Of a DNA stretch of 64,000 bases, positions 1 through 12,363 are shown in pieces. Made by a program: the position numbers and the translations under genes. Where the stretch lies: assembly GCA_961205875.1 (NCBI GenBank), contig OY540822.1:7752501-7816500 (forward strand), in the 5' to 3' direction. Position 1 is the first letter of the stretch. Each line of letters opens with the position of its first letter. This DNA comes from Sialis fuliginosa (Eukaryota; Arthropoda; Insecta; Megaloptera; Sialidae). The notes under the pieces were generated by a model. It did no database searches. It worked only from the letters and a program-made list of their open reading frames with translations, and was not told where the DNA came from.

Positions 1-2472
1 CTGAAATTCTTTTAGTTTGTTAAATATACATAAATATGACGTCATTTAGGGATCAAAATTAAGGACCATATTATAAATATACAATAAAAAAATTTATGAA
101 AATAAAATATGTAATATTTTGATTTTTGATGTTTAAATAATTTTTAAAGTAATATGTAATAATATATTTAGTAAAGCATATTAAAATGAGGTCGAAATAA
201 AGAATTTTACAAATGTTTACATTTAAATAAGTAAAAAATTATCACTAAAGTTCAGATGGTAAAAACAAATTAAATAATAAAAATTATTTATAAAATCTTA
301 TTGATAAATGATAACATAAATTTTTCAAGGCAAAAATGTTACGATAGGACTTTAGGATTATCAATCATATTTTTACACATTTCAATATACTTTATTGTGT
401 ACATTTTTGATACAATTCAATTGTACATTATATATATAAGAATATATACATATGCATGTATAAATGTATATGTATATACACAGTTAACCAAAAAACATAC
501 CGTTTTTTGAATGTAATATTATACTATACGATACTTTTATTAATTAAAGAAATAGTACAGAGAGCAAAAAGTTAGAAATTTGAAAACCTGAAGCTATAAT
601 TTCATGTAAAGCATTTTTATATACATATAAATTTAACGACAAAGGTATATTCAACAAATATTTCTTCCAAATCAAAAATATCGATAGCAAGATTTTATTA
701 CTGTAAAATATATATATGTATACATATAGGAAACAGGAGCAGTGGAACATCAAAGAGTGGGGGAGGGCACAATAATTTATATTTTATTAATTGTAACATA
801 TTTTAAAAAATTAAACTTCTACCAGAGGAGCATTGTTCCACTGCCACTAAAAGGAAACATATTGTATATATGTTTATAATTTATATTTTCTAGACTATAA
901 TATGCGGGTACATATATTTCTAAATATTTGATAACAAGTTTTTTATTCGTTTTTCAATTTTTGACTTTACATTTTCTGATTCAGCCAATATCATTTATCA
1001 GTTCTTGTCGCATATTTTTACTGTTAATAGTATTATAACTATTTTACTAAACTAATACTTTAGTTTAGCATATGTAATGTAATTAGATATATTTGAAATA
1101 ATTACAGACGGTTTAAAGAAAATAAAGATAAGTTGTGATTAGCAGATTTCATATTGATATTTATATATACCTGAAAGACTTTCAATGAACTTGGTTTAAA
1201 TCGTATTATATACTTTTTACATTAGTTCTGTTTAGAAATATATATTGTTACAAACAGTTCGAATGGAGATATTAAAAATAATTAACTAAAATCGATAGAA
1301 TTTATTATTTACATTGAGAAAAAATATTACACCCAATTTTTTTATTATTTATTATTATTATATTATTATAATAACACTCTCAGATTTTTAGCTACAATTA
1401 TTTATACATTTAAAAATAAAATGACTAATTTTTGAAATACTCTTAATTTTTTAATATAAAATACATAATAATTAGATTACGGGTAAATTTCAAAGTGAAT
1501 AACATTGCTTCCAAGCATTTACGGTGTTCAAATGAATTGCAGTTTTTTTCCGTACCAGGTTTCAAAATAGTTAATAAACAAATATTTCAATTAATCTATA
1601 CATAAAATCAACATTTACTATGATTTATTAACAAAAACCACATTTGCATTTATGCATCTAACTTGATAAATAATTTCAATCTATATATTTTTTTTGCTTA
1701 AATACTTTACATATTTCATACAGCAAATCTATACTAAATTTAAACCAATAAATCTATTTAAAATGATAATAAAGTAAAATAAATAAAATGTAATATCAGT
1801 CCAAGGGAAAAAAATATTATATGATAATAATGTGGACGCAAAACTTTAAATATTATTTCATAATTCACCAACTGATTCTTCTGTCTTTTATGTATGTATT
1901 TTTTCTAATGACAGTATCAATGATTACGTATGAAAGATTAAAATAAAAATTTTTAAAAAGGTTTCCTGATATTTTTAATTTAAAAATAACTTTTATATTT
2001 GTAGGTATATAACAGTAAATAATATATTTTTATATATGTTTAAATATATATCGATAATATTAGACAAACAAACATACACATATAACTAATAGTTAACGTA
2101 AAATAACAATATACCTATGATAATTTGAGTTCATAAACATTTCCCCTTATATGAAACCAATTTTCATAAATTACATTAAAACATTACTTTTTAGGATCTA
2201 ATCAGGAGTAACACTGTATAAAAATCATCACATTTAAACAAAACTTTGAAAATCCTAAAAACATATTTTGTCAAATTTAAATGATTTCTTTATTTTTGTT
2301 TAATGCCATAATTTCTAACAGTTAACCCATAAAAAGTAACTTCAGGGGACTTAATAACGAAAATGGAATGCTATAGGTAAAAAACTAAATATTCAATTAT
2401 ATTAAATTCATATATATCCTGAAATACTCTAAAAAAAATTGTGCAGCTTTAAATATACATGCACTCTTTTCC
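1..2472. other. Non-coding A+T-rich flank, 3' of AP-2alpha
   Basis: No coding exon is recognisable here; the two short open frames (301-510 plus, 544-753 minus) are low-complexity AT-rich readings without domains. The right part should hold the AP-2alpha 3' UTR, because that gene ends at 2473 on the minus strand. A candidate AATAAA on the minus strand is near 2288-2293, but AATAAA-like strings are common at this base composition. Nothing else stands out. Confidence 0.5.
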
Positions 2473-5400
2473 TTAAAATTGATCAGCAAGTAGCTCGCAA
2501 ACTTGAATCGACACGCTCTCTTTACTCGAACGCACTGTTAATCTGTACATCTAAAATAATAATTCATTTGAAATCGTCCCTTCTTTTTTAAATATAGTTT
2601 TTACACTTACTTGTGCTTGCTTGTTAGGTTCCAAACGTAATAAACATCCGACTTGTTGGTTCCGCATGTGAACGATTCCAGCGCAAACAAAGTTATCTGG
2701 GTTAGGATCTATTCCGTCCAGTAACTGCATTCCAAAACCTAACAGTTTGGCTCGAGTTGCCATCGTATCCATAGGTAGACTAGCTTTGAATATTTTTTGT
2801 GATCTTTGTTGATTACTGCAATAAAATTAATCAATTATTTGGGTCTTCTACATGTCATTAAGATTTTAACTCACCCTCCGAGATTTTTCCATCTAGCGAA
2901 GAATGATTCTCCATTCATTTCTGTCGGTTCAAAGAATTTATTTATTGTTAATGGAAGTTTCATTAAGATAGATTGAGGTACGTTGTTATTCAAAAATGTT
3001 ATGACTAAACTTGGTGAATCTAGAAAAGAAGAAAGAGATCAGTGATGGAAAGAATGATTAATATTTTAAACTTTACCTGCATAATCATCGATACACTCTG
3101 CATTTAATAACTGCTGAACTTGTGCACCACCTTCTATGACAGGCTCGACAGGTTTTAACTGAATATTCAATTTTGCTGCTTGATCTTCTGGCCAAGATAC
3201 ATTAACCTGAAAATTCTGAAGAGGGGACATCGTTTTGTTACCATAGAACAGACCTAGTTGTCCTAAGTTCTGTCTAAATTCACTTTTGATTCCGATTTGA
3301 ATAAGATTATTTTCATATAACACTCCGTTATTTTTCCATACAAACTTTTTCGGATTATATTGAACATTTGAAGCGGTTGTACTGTTGGCAGGCCTGTTGT
3401 AAATGTCTCCGAGAACATCTACAAGTACACTAGTGTTTCCAGAAACTCCGGGTTGAGAAGTGGGAGGTGTCGAAAGCCCCAACAAGTCTGTCGACGTTGT
3501 ACTAGCTTTAGAACCGTTTGCAGTATCATTTGTGTGGTTTGCCGAAGCAGGAACAGGGCTTTTGTTCTCTCGTATTTCATTCTCAGGAACTCTTCCAGGC
3601 TTTTTCTTTTTCAGTACGGCTAATATAGATGACTCTTTCTCAGGGAAAGTTGGCATTTCTTCTAGTACAGTAGCCAACACATCTGGGGTAGCTATTATAC
3701 TGAGCTGTAAGTATTCAGAAGCTCTTTGCTGCAGTTCTACATCTGCAGACCTTAAGTTACTGTGTGATCTTAAAGCTTCTTGAATTTGTTTTCGGATTTC
3801 CGGGAACAAGTTAACAAACTTGATGTAAGTAGTCAAAAGTTGGGCTCTCGTCATAACAGTGCATAAATGGTACTGCAAATGAACAAATAAAATATAGAGT
3901 ACAATTAAAATACACTCGTTAAACTTTGCATGTACTTACTTTGGAATTTAGAAGATTAAATTGTACTAAAGGAGAAGATCTTTGGTCGCCAGCGATGAGA
4001 TTTCCAAACTCTCCTAAAATGTATCCTCCGACTTTGACCATGTTCTCATGGCATGCTGGTGCTTGAAGTGCCTACAAAAACAGTAAATTGTCATTTGTCC
4101 ACAAAAAAATATTGTATTAATTATTTTATTTATTATTTACCTCGAAAACGGTCTTTGCTGCATATCCTTGAACTTCGTTTCTGTTTATTACAATTTGAAT
4201 AACACGATACCAAACTTCTTCTGATACGTAATCACCAGCTATTCTAATGAGATTCAAAATAACATCTACGTACCTGTAAAAATATTACAAATATTTAATT
4301 CAATGTTCGATAACAGATGTTTAAAGAATATTTACCAGGTATAATCTGTAGCATATTTCTCAGCAAGTATGGCAACCTTCAATACCATTTCTTCACGGAT
4401 AGAATAATCAGCTGTTTCTAGATAATTCAACATTTCCTGAACGATCTCTTCTGCATTGCTCTTATCGCACATTGCATAAAGCAAGTCGACAGCTTGTTGT
4501 CTAACCGAAACATCCTTCTCCATTTTCATAGAAAGAATAACGACTTCTTGATGTTTCTTCACAGCTTCGTGGGAGAATTCAGACGTGGCCAAATGGCACA
4601 TTGATTCCAGTGCTAAGTACCTAAGGTTCGTTTCACGGTTACTCAAGAATTGTCCTAATTGGTTACAAGCACGTACTAGCAGATTTGCTTCGCTATCATT
4701 GTGTATTATCAGGCTGATTGCTTCAAACAGAACTGCATTTTTGGCATTCGAGTGTTGTACTTTTTTAGTTTTCGGTGGTTCTTGCGCTTTGTTTAGGATA
4801 GTTTCGAGACATTCGTTTAAACGACCACGTACTCCAGGATCTTCAGCTAAAATATTTTATGGTGATTTTTAATATAATATGATTTCATTATTAGATTTCA
4901 CTATTAGACTATTTTAAATTTTTAATTTATTTACCAGGTGGAGTATAATTCTGCAACAAACGCAATAGCTTCACTGAAAGCCAAGGTGCGGGTACGAAAT
5001 AATACGTGTAATCTTGAAGATCTGTATAGCTAGCAGTCACGATCTACGATACAAAATAACCATTAATTATGGAAACATAAATCGCAAAGCGTGACCAAAT
5101 CTTACACGACTGAGTCTAGAAACCGCAAGCGAAACGCATCCCTTATATTCATCTGGGTTTCTCTTTACAAGAGCATCTATTAGACTTGTAGCAGCAGTCA
5201 CTACGCCCATATGAGAATCGTTAAGTAAATGAATGATTCGTGATGTCCACTCGCCACCAGGAATGATATCCTGACACGTGCGGAATAGCCGTAATAAGCA
5301 TAGAGCTGCACTTTGTTTTACTACGTCCATTGTATCGCTAGTAAACAATTGTTCAAATCAATACATCTTATTGATGAAATAAAAGACTTGAGACTGATAT

Positions 5401-6444
5401 TAACCACTGATCAATAATAAATTCTCATAAATATACAACATAAATATACATATAATTTTAAGAATATAGAAATACTAAAAAATAAAAAAATAATAATATA
5501 AATAACCCTTATTAAATCAATAAAATACATAAATAATTAATATTATAATATTCTTGGGCATATATCTATTAAAATAATTGAGTCGTGCACATACATAAAT
5601 TTAAGTAAGTAGTAAGTTCTTGGTTAGGGTAATCCGCTGGCACTAATCTCTCATCTTGTTTTAAAATAATTTCAATTAAAATAAAATTACAAAAATGTCA
5701 GATAAAACTGAACGTGGAACTACAGAATGCATAAAAGGAGCACGTATATATACTCCATAATATATGTTCACAAAACTGTAAAACATAAAACAATCAAGTA
5801 CCAGAAAATGAAGGTATGAATAACTTTAGGGTATGCAAACTGTACACTAACAAAATTAAATATCGGTTTGGTATAAGAAAATAATGTAAAAATTAATAGA
5901 TTATGTACTTACCCAGAAACAAGCAGTTTTGGAATATCATTACCAAAAGCTTCAGCCATTTCTTTGCTGCCAATATTAGCAATACATTGTAATGCCAAAT
6001 TAACATGAGTTGGGATACGTGACTGCAAATCATTCTTAATGCTCTGAATGATTAGTTTAATCAATTCGCTATTTGTATTTACAAGAACCGAAATGAATAA
6101 ATAACCCTATAAGAAAGAGTAAAATTACTTTCAGTCCATATACTTAATAAATAATAATAATTACTTACGATTTGTTTCTCGGAATATTTATTAGACGAGA
6201 GTAAGTTAACGGCTTCCATGTGTCCAAAGTCGATGTCGTGCCCCAATAAAAATATAAATAAAAGCTTGCACACATATTTCTTTTTCTGATAGCCATCCAG
6301 TGTTTTATCACCTTTAAATTTACTTCTGATGTTCGCAAGCTCTTTATTTATACGTTTGTCTTCGGCCTCTTTACTTTTGCAGTTACGAATATCTGAAATA
6401 AACACCGCCAACCCCCGCATAGCATCACCCCTTACTGCAGGCAT
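2473..6444 (-). CDS. AP-2alpha: AP-2 complex subunit alpha (alpha-adaptin)
   Basis: Large subunit of the AP-2 clathrin adaptor, which binds PI(4,5)P2 and sorting signals at the plasma membrane and recruits clathrin and endocytic accessory proteins. I read 11 coding exons, all GT..AG and in phase: 6444-6169, 6106-5913, 5337-5106, 5043-4935, 4846-4336, 4273-4141, 4071-3940, 3872-3077, 3019-2875, 2815-2611, 2550-2473. They give 936 aa, close to the roughly 940 aa usual for insects. The start [20 protein letters not shown] is the conserved adaptin N-terminus. The basic KKKYVCK patch (about residues 54-60) is where known alpha-adaptins contact phosphoinositide. HEAT-repeat trunk is about residues 1-615. 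A Ser/Thr/Pro/Asn-rich hinge with DLLGL (from 658) is about 620-690, then the appendage to the C-terminus. An intron acceptor 36 nt upstream of the ATG (first exon base 6480) implies a 5' UTR intron. Family identity is very secure; exon ends are my reading of splice consensus. Confidence 0.95.
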
Positions 6445-8304
6445 TTTGTTTTATTATTTATCGCAGATATAGTCAAACACCTGAAAGTTTAAATGTATAT
6501 TAAATAAGTAGCCCACATTTAACCTACAACACTTGTGAACTTTAAACAATATAGATTCAATAGTTTTTTAAATAAATGTTCTATATATGTGGGTATGTAT
6601 AAGGGGCCTTTTCATTTGAATATGTGTGAGTTGTGAGTATGTGTGTATTAGTGTGTGTGTGTGTATATAAATATGCAAATAATTGGTATGTGTTATGTAT
6701 ACATGTACATGTGGAATCGGATATGTCATATCAGTTAGTAATAAAATAAACTACAAAAATTTGTAATCTGGGTGAAAACACCCCACTAAGACCTAGGAAG
6801 GTTAAGGGGGAGGAGCCTGTCATTTAATGTCACAGCAAATTCCACGGTTAAATCATTAACTATTATTTCATAGCTTACCTAACATAAAGATAAAAATATC
6901 GCACTGTTTATTAAAATACTATAATCGAACAGCACTTGGAATTTAACAGTAATCCATTCTTTTTGCTTCGACTTTACCGATTTTAGTGCAAGACCTGTCA
7001 CAGTGCAGGCAACACGACATAAACGCAACACAGAACAACCATAGATATTATTATCTCATAATTTATTTCTATGCACCATCACTAGATGACGCAACTCGTT
7101 AAATAGAAATTAGACACGCGTTTTGTATCCATCAACAAATATGATATTTGATTACGACTACAAATTATGTTTATAAAATATTTAGAACATAACTAAGTTT
7201 ATAAAATATTAACTTATTAATTAAAAATCAATTTTTAAAATGCAAACTGTAACAAAAAACCGAAAAATTATTTAATCATGAATCGCGCGAATTGGACTTT
7301 AAACGCATATACATAACAATTTGAGTCCCTGCACCTGTTTTAAAATGTAATCCAGATTTTATATTTTATTATAAGTAATGCATATTACTACAGAAACGCC
7401 AGGATTTTGTCATAATACTGCAAACATTGTAAATATTGACGAGTTTGATTTGCACAAACTTTTCAAAGAACATTTATTTCTTTACACCGACGCTAGAGGG
7501 ACTATGCATTTCTTAACAAACCATGTCGTTTTCTTTTTGTCACATTAATGCCCGGTATTATAAAAAAATTGGGCACGTTCACGACTGACTAAAAACAGTG
7601 AACAACGAGCTTTGATTGGTTGATTCATGGAATTTCTGATGGAATGTACCAGAAATTTAAAGAATGTCATTTTTTAAGCGTGTAAGGAAGTGAGAAAGAA
7701 GTAACTAAAAAGAGATAAAAACTAGTTGAACGTTTCTGTCAGAACACTAATTTCTATCTCTTTATGGTTACTTCTGTCTCACTTTCTTACACGCTTAAAA
7801 AATGACATTCTTTAAATTTCTGGTACAATCCACCAGAAATTCCATAAATCAACCAATCAAAGCTCGTTGTTCACTGTTTTTGGTCAGTCGTGAACGATAC
7901 CAATGTTTAATAGATTAAATTTTTATCCCGGATAGTCTTGAGACCATAGATATAGAGAATGGACCAGGCATCTGACTCGAACACAGAACCGTGTCAAAAG
8001 AAAGAGATAGAAACAGGTTTGGAATAACTGTGTAACTCTATGTCTATGTTCCAAACTACACTGCATCTCTCTCTCCTTTTTTGAACAGATGTTACACCAT
8101 TGAGTTAATACAGAATGCACTGTCCATTCTCTATGTCTATGCTTGAGACTACCTTATGTTTGTATACCTTGATGTCAAACTATGTTTCCAGTAAAATAAC
8201 GTTGAGTGTCGCTTCTGTATATTTATTGTTCTGTGAATCTAAACTATATGTCGACATGAACTGTCAAATTTGACAATTACAATTATTTTTCGTAAACATT
8301 AGAA
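6445..8304. promoter_or_regulatory. Divergent intergenic region with 5' UTRs
   Basis: This 1.86-kb gap separates the start codons of AP-2alpha (leftward) and the PH-PDZ gene (rightward), so it should hold both promoters. On the minus strand 6445-6480 is 5' UTR behind an acceptor (CTTTCAG before 6480). A strong minus-strand donor (TTAG then GTAAGC, exon end at 6879) suggests an upstream non-coding AP-2alpha exon beginning near 7.0 kb. A TG/TA-rich microsatellite lies at about 6625-6710. A palindromic transposon-like element occupies 7576-7896. A second, looser inverted symmetry is visible around 7930-8145 (tatagagaatgg / ccattctctatgtcta). Exact transcription starts cannot be read. Confidence 0.4.
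7576..7896. mobile_element. Palindromic MITE, 146-nt arms
   Basis: The two ends are inverted copies starting cgttcacgactgac, and complementarity continues almost unbroken inward: arms at about 7576-7721 and 7751-7896 with a spacer of about 29 nt. There is no coding content. A weak outer match (attgg ... ccaat) just beyond the arms suggests the true terminus could lie a few bases further out. I could not find a convincing target-site duplication, so the superfamily is unknown. It sits in the shared upstream region of two genes and would form a long hairpin if transcribed. Confidence 0.75.
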
Positions 8305-10704
8305 ATGGCAAGTAGTAATTCGCACTGCGAAAGACAATTTTCAAGTCATCACTTTCGGGAAATACACAAAAACGCATGGTTAAACAAAATACGAACGAAT
8401 GGCGTTAAAAAATCTGGAACCGTCCAACAGGTAAAATGAAAACAGTCATTGTTTGGAAACGTGGTGCATTATATTGTTTGATTTTACAGAAAAACGATCG
8501 AGTTTGGGTAGTATTTTGCATTCATGATGATATAGAGGCATTTCTAGAATCTTACAGTGATGCTAAGATATCTGTAACGCATAAACCCAACTGGTTCGTG
8601 TCCTTGAATAACACTTTGCACATATCACCTACAATATGTCCTGATGATCAGGAATACGAGTTTGTTATAACAATGCCCAATTGTGTTGTTCGGCTTCGGG
8701 CTCCATCATGGTATGTTGATATTAAATGTCAAACAAACAATGCATAACTATCTGTATTTTCTTTAAGGGAAATTATGTCTGACTGGGTCGACACTTTGAG
8801 AACAAAACTGACAGAAATGCGTATACTATCTCCATGTGAAAACACATATAGTGCGTTGCCCGAAGCAAAGACAACTCTTTTACCAACACGAGATCCTACT
8901 TCTCCTTTACCGGCACCGCCTCAAGTGCCCGCAGCTATCGTCCCTGGCATAGAAGGGCTTCCGGCATCTATTGCACCGAGCACAGAAGCAATCCCTGTTA
9001 TTACTCAGCCCATCATTGCCACAGCAGTTATTAATGGTAATTACACAACCATACATTATATTTTACACATTTAAGTTAATAGCTTTGGTTTGTGAAGTAC
9101 TTATATATTATATCAGGTGGATAGATATTTTAAAATTTCAAATTATTCCAATTACTTTATTATTCACAGCTCTTTCAATAAAGTAGATCAATGAACTAGC
9201 TATTTTTCTGTGATAACAATTTGAAATTGTTTTAGAAACGTTAAACAATGTAGTAGTAGTCGAAACCAATAATACCGATGAAGAAAACCCACCTTTTGAA
9301 AACTGTGATATTAGAACAGAAGTTACACAGAGGAATACCGAATTTCATCGAACTCAACGTCCTTCTCTGATTCGAAACCATTCCGTCCCAGATGCGAGAA
9401 CCATAAGCTCGCCGCGCAATATTACAATAATTCAAATACAAGACAGTGGTCCTAGTTCTGCCAGTCTTGTACAGGCCCCGGTATTCACTTTCACAGCTCC
9501 TGTACAAGTTCAAGAAGCAATAAATACAACTGAAATCGCTAGAAACATTCCTGTTTGTAGACACTGTGATTCACAATGCACATGTTCACACTATGATCAT
9601 GTGTTTGTACCGGACATAGCCTCGTTGAATCACTCGAAGGTCCGGACAGCTAGGGTAGACTCTAGCGCAGGCAGCAGTAGTGGAACGTCACGTAATATTT
9701 CTAATTCTCTGAGGTATGTATTTTGAAGAGCTTATTTTATATTGGAACTAAAATTTCTAAGTTTTGGTTAATAAATTTCAGTCATAATCCACGATCTCCT
9801 CCTCCTGAGCGTAATAAAAGAACCAACATAACTGAACAGAGCAATTCTTCTCGACACAGAAGTTCCTCTTTCACAGAAGTCAGTAGAAGTCGACCGACAG
9901 TAGAAAGACTGGTTCCAGAAATGTCTAGATTAACGTTACGTGAACAGCAAGTTATGAGACTTCGCAAAGAAATATATCACAGTGATGGTGTGAGAATTCG
10001 GTTGAATAGAAAAGACTGCCTCAATGCTATCGCTTTAGTCGATGTTTTTGGAGCTGCTTGGTAAGTTATGAGCAAATTTATTATCAAAAATGTTTCTGCT
10101 AATGTAAAATTCTTCAGGATTGTCGGTTGGAAGCAGAAAGACAACCCAATGCTCTATAATTTGTTACATATCGGAGACCAAGTCATAAGTGTGGCCGGAA
10201 TACAAGTACATAACTCTGCTGATGCAAATAAACATTTGAAAGCAGCTATGTGCAATAATTTATATGTATGTATATCACAGAATACATCTAAACATTTGAA
10301 CGCTAATACAAATCAATACAAACTTTCAGGTTGAAATAATAGTACGTAGAGTACCCTTTGGAAGGGTATTTTCAATTCAACGTGAAACCGAAGGCCAATC
10401 TTTGGGGATTGTGCAAGAAAATAACACAGCCGTCGTACGAGAAGTAACGGCAAACAGTTTGGCAGCTAGATATGGACTATCTCAACGTGCTACGACATGC
10501 GATGGTCTTTCATTTACTAATTGGGTTTTGACAGAAATTAACGGACGTCCATTAAACTTATTTTTTAAGAATAACGAAGTTAGAGATAGACTTAATGCCC
10601 TAGGAAGGGAGATATCAATATTGGTGCAACCTCTCGATTTAGTTAAACAATTAAAAAAGCAATTGAAGTCATTTAGAAATTATAAAGACTATATTGTACA
10701 ATAA
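8305..10704 (+). CDS. PH domain plus tandem PDZ domain protein
   Basis: Predicted intracellular scaffold of 631 aa from seven exons: 8305-8430, 8490-8710, 8768-9036, 9236-9713, 9782-10060, 10118-10265, 10330-10704, all with GT..AG ends and continuous phase. Residues about 14-128 look like a pleckstrin-homology domain, beginning near NAWLNKI and ending with the typical C-terminal Trp helix SWEIMSDWVDTLRTKL. Residues about 130-420 are a Pro/Ser/Thr-rich, probably disordered linker with a Cys/His cluster (near CRHCDSQCTCSHYDH). Two PDZ-like units follow, about 430-515 (hydrophobic core IGDQVISVAGI) and about 516-608 (carboxylate-binding-loop-like SLGI, then WVLTEINGRPL). The protein ends in YIVQ. 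Introns are very short (51-199 nt). PH domains bind phosphoinositides or proteins and PDZ domains bind C-terminal peptides, so a membrane-proximal scaffold is the natural inference. I do not recognise a named orthologue with certainty. Confidence 0.85.
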
Positions 10705-12363
10705 AATATGTTTGTTTGTGTATTCCATAATCTTGTTTTGTTTTCAATTAAATAATAAATTATTCTTGCTGGCAGTTATTCTAGTCTTAAAATTAAATTA
10801 AATGCAAAAAAACACTGTCAGTCTCACGTTTCTTAACTTACGGAATATACAGAGTATAAGTCGCATTTTATTTATAACTTGTAGAATAGCAAAGAATATT
10901 GTTATTATTATAGTTAAAGCTTTTATTTTGTATAGTTTTTTTAATGCTCACAAATTACTGATTTTTTTACTGCTTTATTGAAGGGACCAGATAATTATTG
11001 CTCAGCTTATAAATAAAATATGCTTTCTTTTCTCGGATATCACAATTAAAAAATTGTGCCAAAATATTAAAATTTAAACTTGATTTTTTTCAGCTAAGAA
11101 GTGACAACTAAAGGGTTAAATATTAATTTAATTAAATTTATACAGATAGAACATTTTGTAAAATCTTTGTGATATGGTCATATATTTAAATATCAAAATG
11201 AATAATCAGAGGGTGGGTTATATTTTAATCAATCCACTCAAATATATCAAAACTTTGAAGTTATTGGCAAAAATATTTCAGACAAAAATTGATTAGCTAT
11301 TAGGGGGACAGAAGTTAATGAGCTTGAGAACATGTCCTTAAGGTCAACCTTTTTTTAAATAGAAATATGTTGTTTTTTATTTGCGCTTTGTTCTTTACAG
11401 AAACACATTTTTTATTGGATCTCAATGTAAAAAAACATATGTTTGAATATTTTACAAATTTAAATAGGCAAAAAAGAAGCTAATGGCTCAAGTTAGGCTT
11501 AAGAAGGTATCCTCAAGATTAATTAAGTTATTCTGAACATCAGATTATTGTTTTATTTCAATTAATAAAATTACATAGTTTTTACAATATAGATCCCCTC
11601 TACCCCATACTGTGAGCTTGTTTACCACTTACTCCTAGTTTTTTGATTTTCAACAATGCTAATCAACTTTTGTCTTCAAAGCTCTGAAATGATTGTTGAT
11701 TGAATAAAATGACCCCCGTGAATAGACATGATGACCATTAGACCATTAATTAATTGATTATTGTTTTTTTTTTACTAATTTATACCTGTGGTCTTTAGAA
11801 AAATAAATATTTCAATAACGTAGTTTTTTAAAATATTATATTAAAGTATTGTTATTGTATTAACACTTTTTTAATTCAATAATTTTCAATACAACATACT
11901 TTCAGTATTTGGGTGTTTAATTTTTTGTACTTTCAGGTAAAAATAAAACTATATTTATTAATATTAACTGTATTTAAAAAAAATACAATTTGAATCATAC
12001 ATTTCTGAAATTTAAAATCTGATTAGTTTAAAGATTTAAATTTATAATTAATAATTTGATTTGAACAAAACAAAACTGACTCAAAATAAGATGTTTTAAT
12101 ATTAAATGAAATAACTTGTTTATTTTCTAAAATTATGTTAGTAATTAATAGAAACATTCTTCAAGTTTTTTAAACATGAAGATCATAAAATAATAATCTA
12201 TGTTGAGTATTTAATTATTTAATTTAATAATTACAAAACTAAAAAAAAATAAAAATAATACTAATAATTTAATGCTTACATAAAAGTTATGTAAGCTTTC
12301 AGACTCGAATTATAAAAATAGAAAAATATAAAAAGATAAATGAAAAAACTGAAACGATGTGCG
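10705..12363. other. Intergenic region between convergent genes
   Basis: A+T-rich DNA between the stop codons of the PH-PDZ gene (plus) and the TXNDC9-like gene (minus), so it must contain both 3' UTRs. Just after the first stop there is AATAAA-like sequence (ttaaataataaatta near 10745-10760). I see no coding exon, TIR-bounded element or RNA gene. Confidence 0.4.

Noticed and set aside
3460-3783. 107-codon plus-strand frame
   Set aside because: Antisense shadow of AP-2alpha exon 8, which has secure homology and phase on the minus strand.
4585-4872. 95-codon plus-strand frame
   Set aside because: Antisense to AP-2alpha exon 5; no domain.
9241-9564. 107-codon minus-strand frame
   Set aside because: Antisense to exon 4 of the PH-PDZ gene, which is supported by splice sites and phase.
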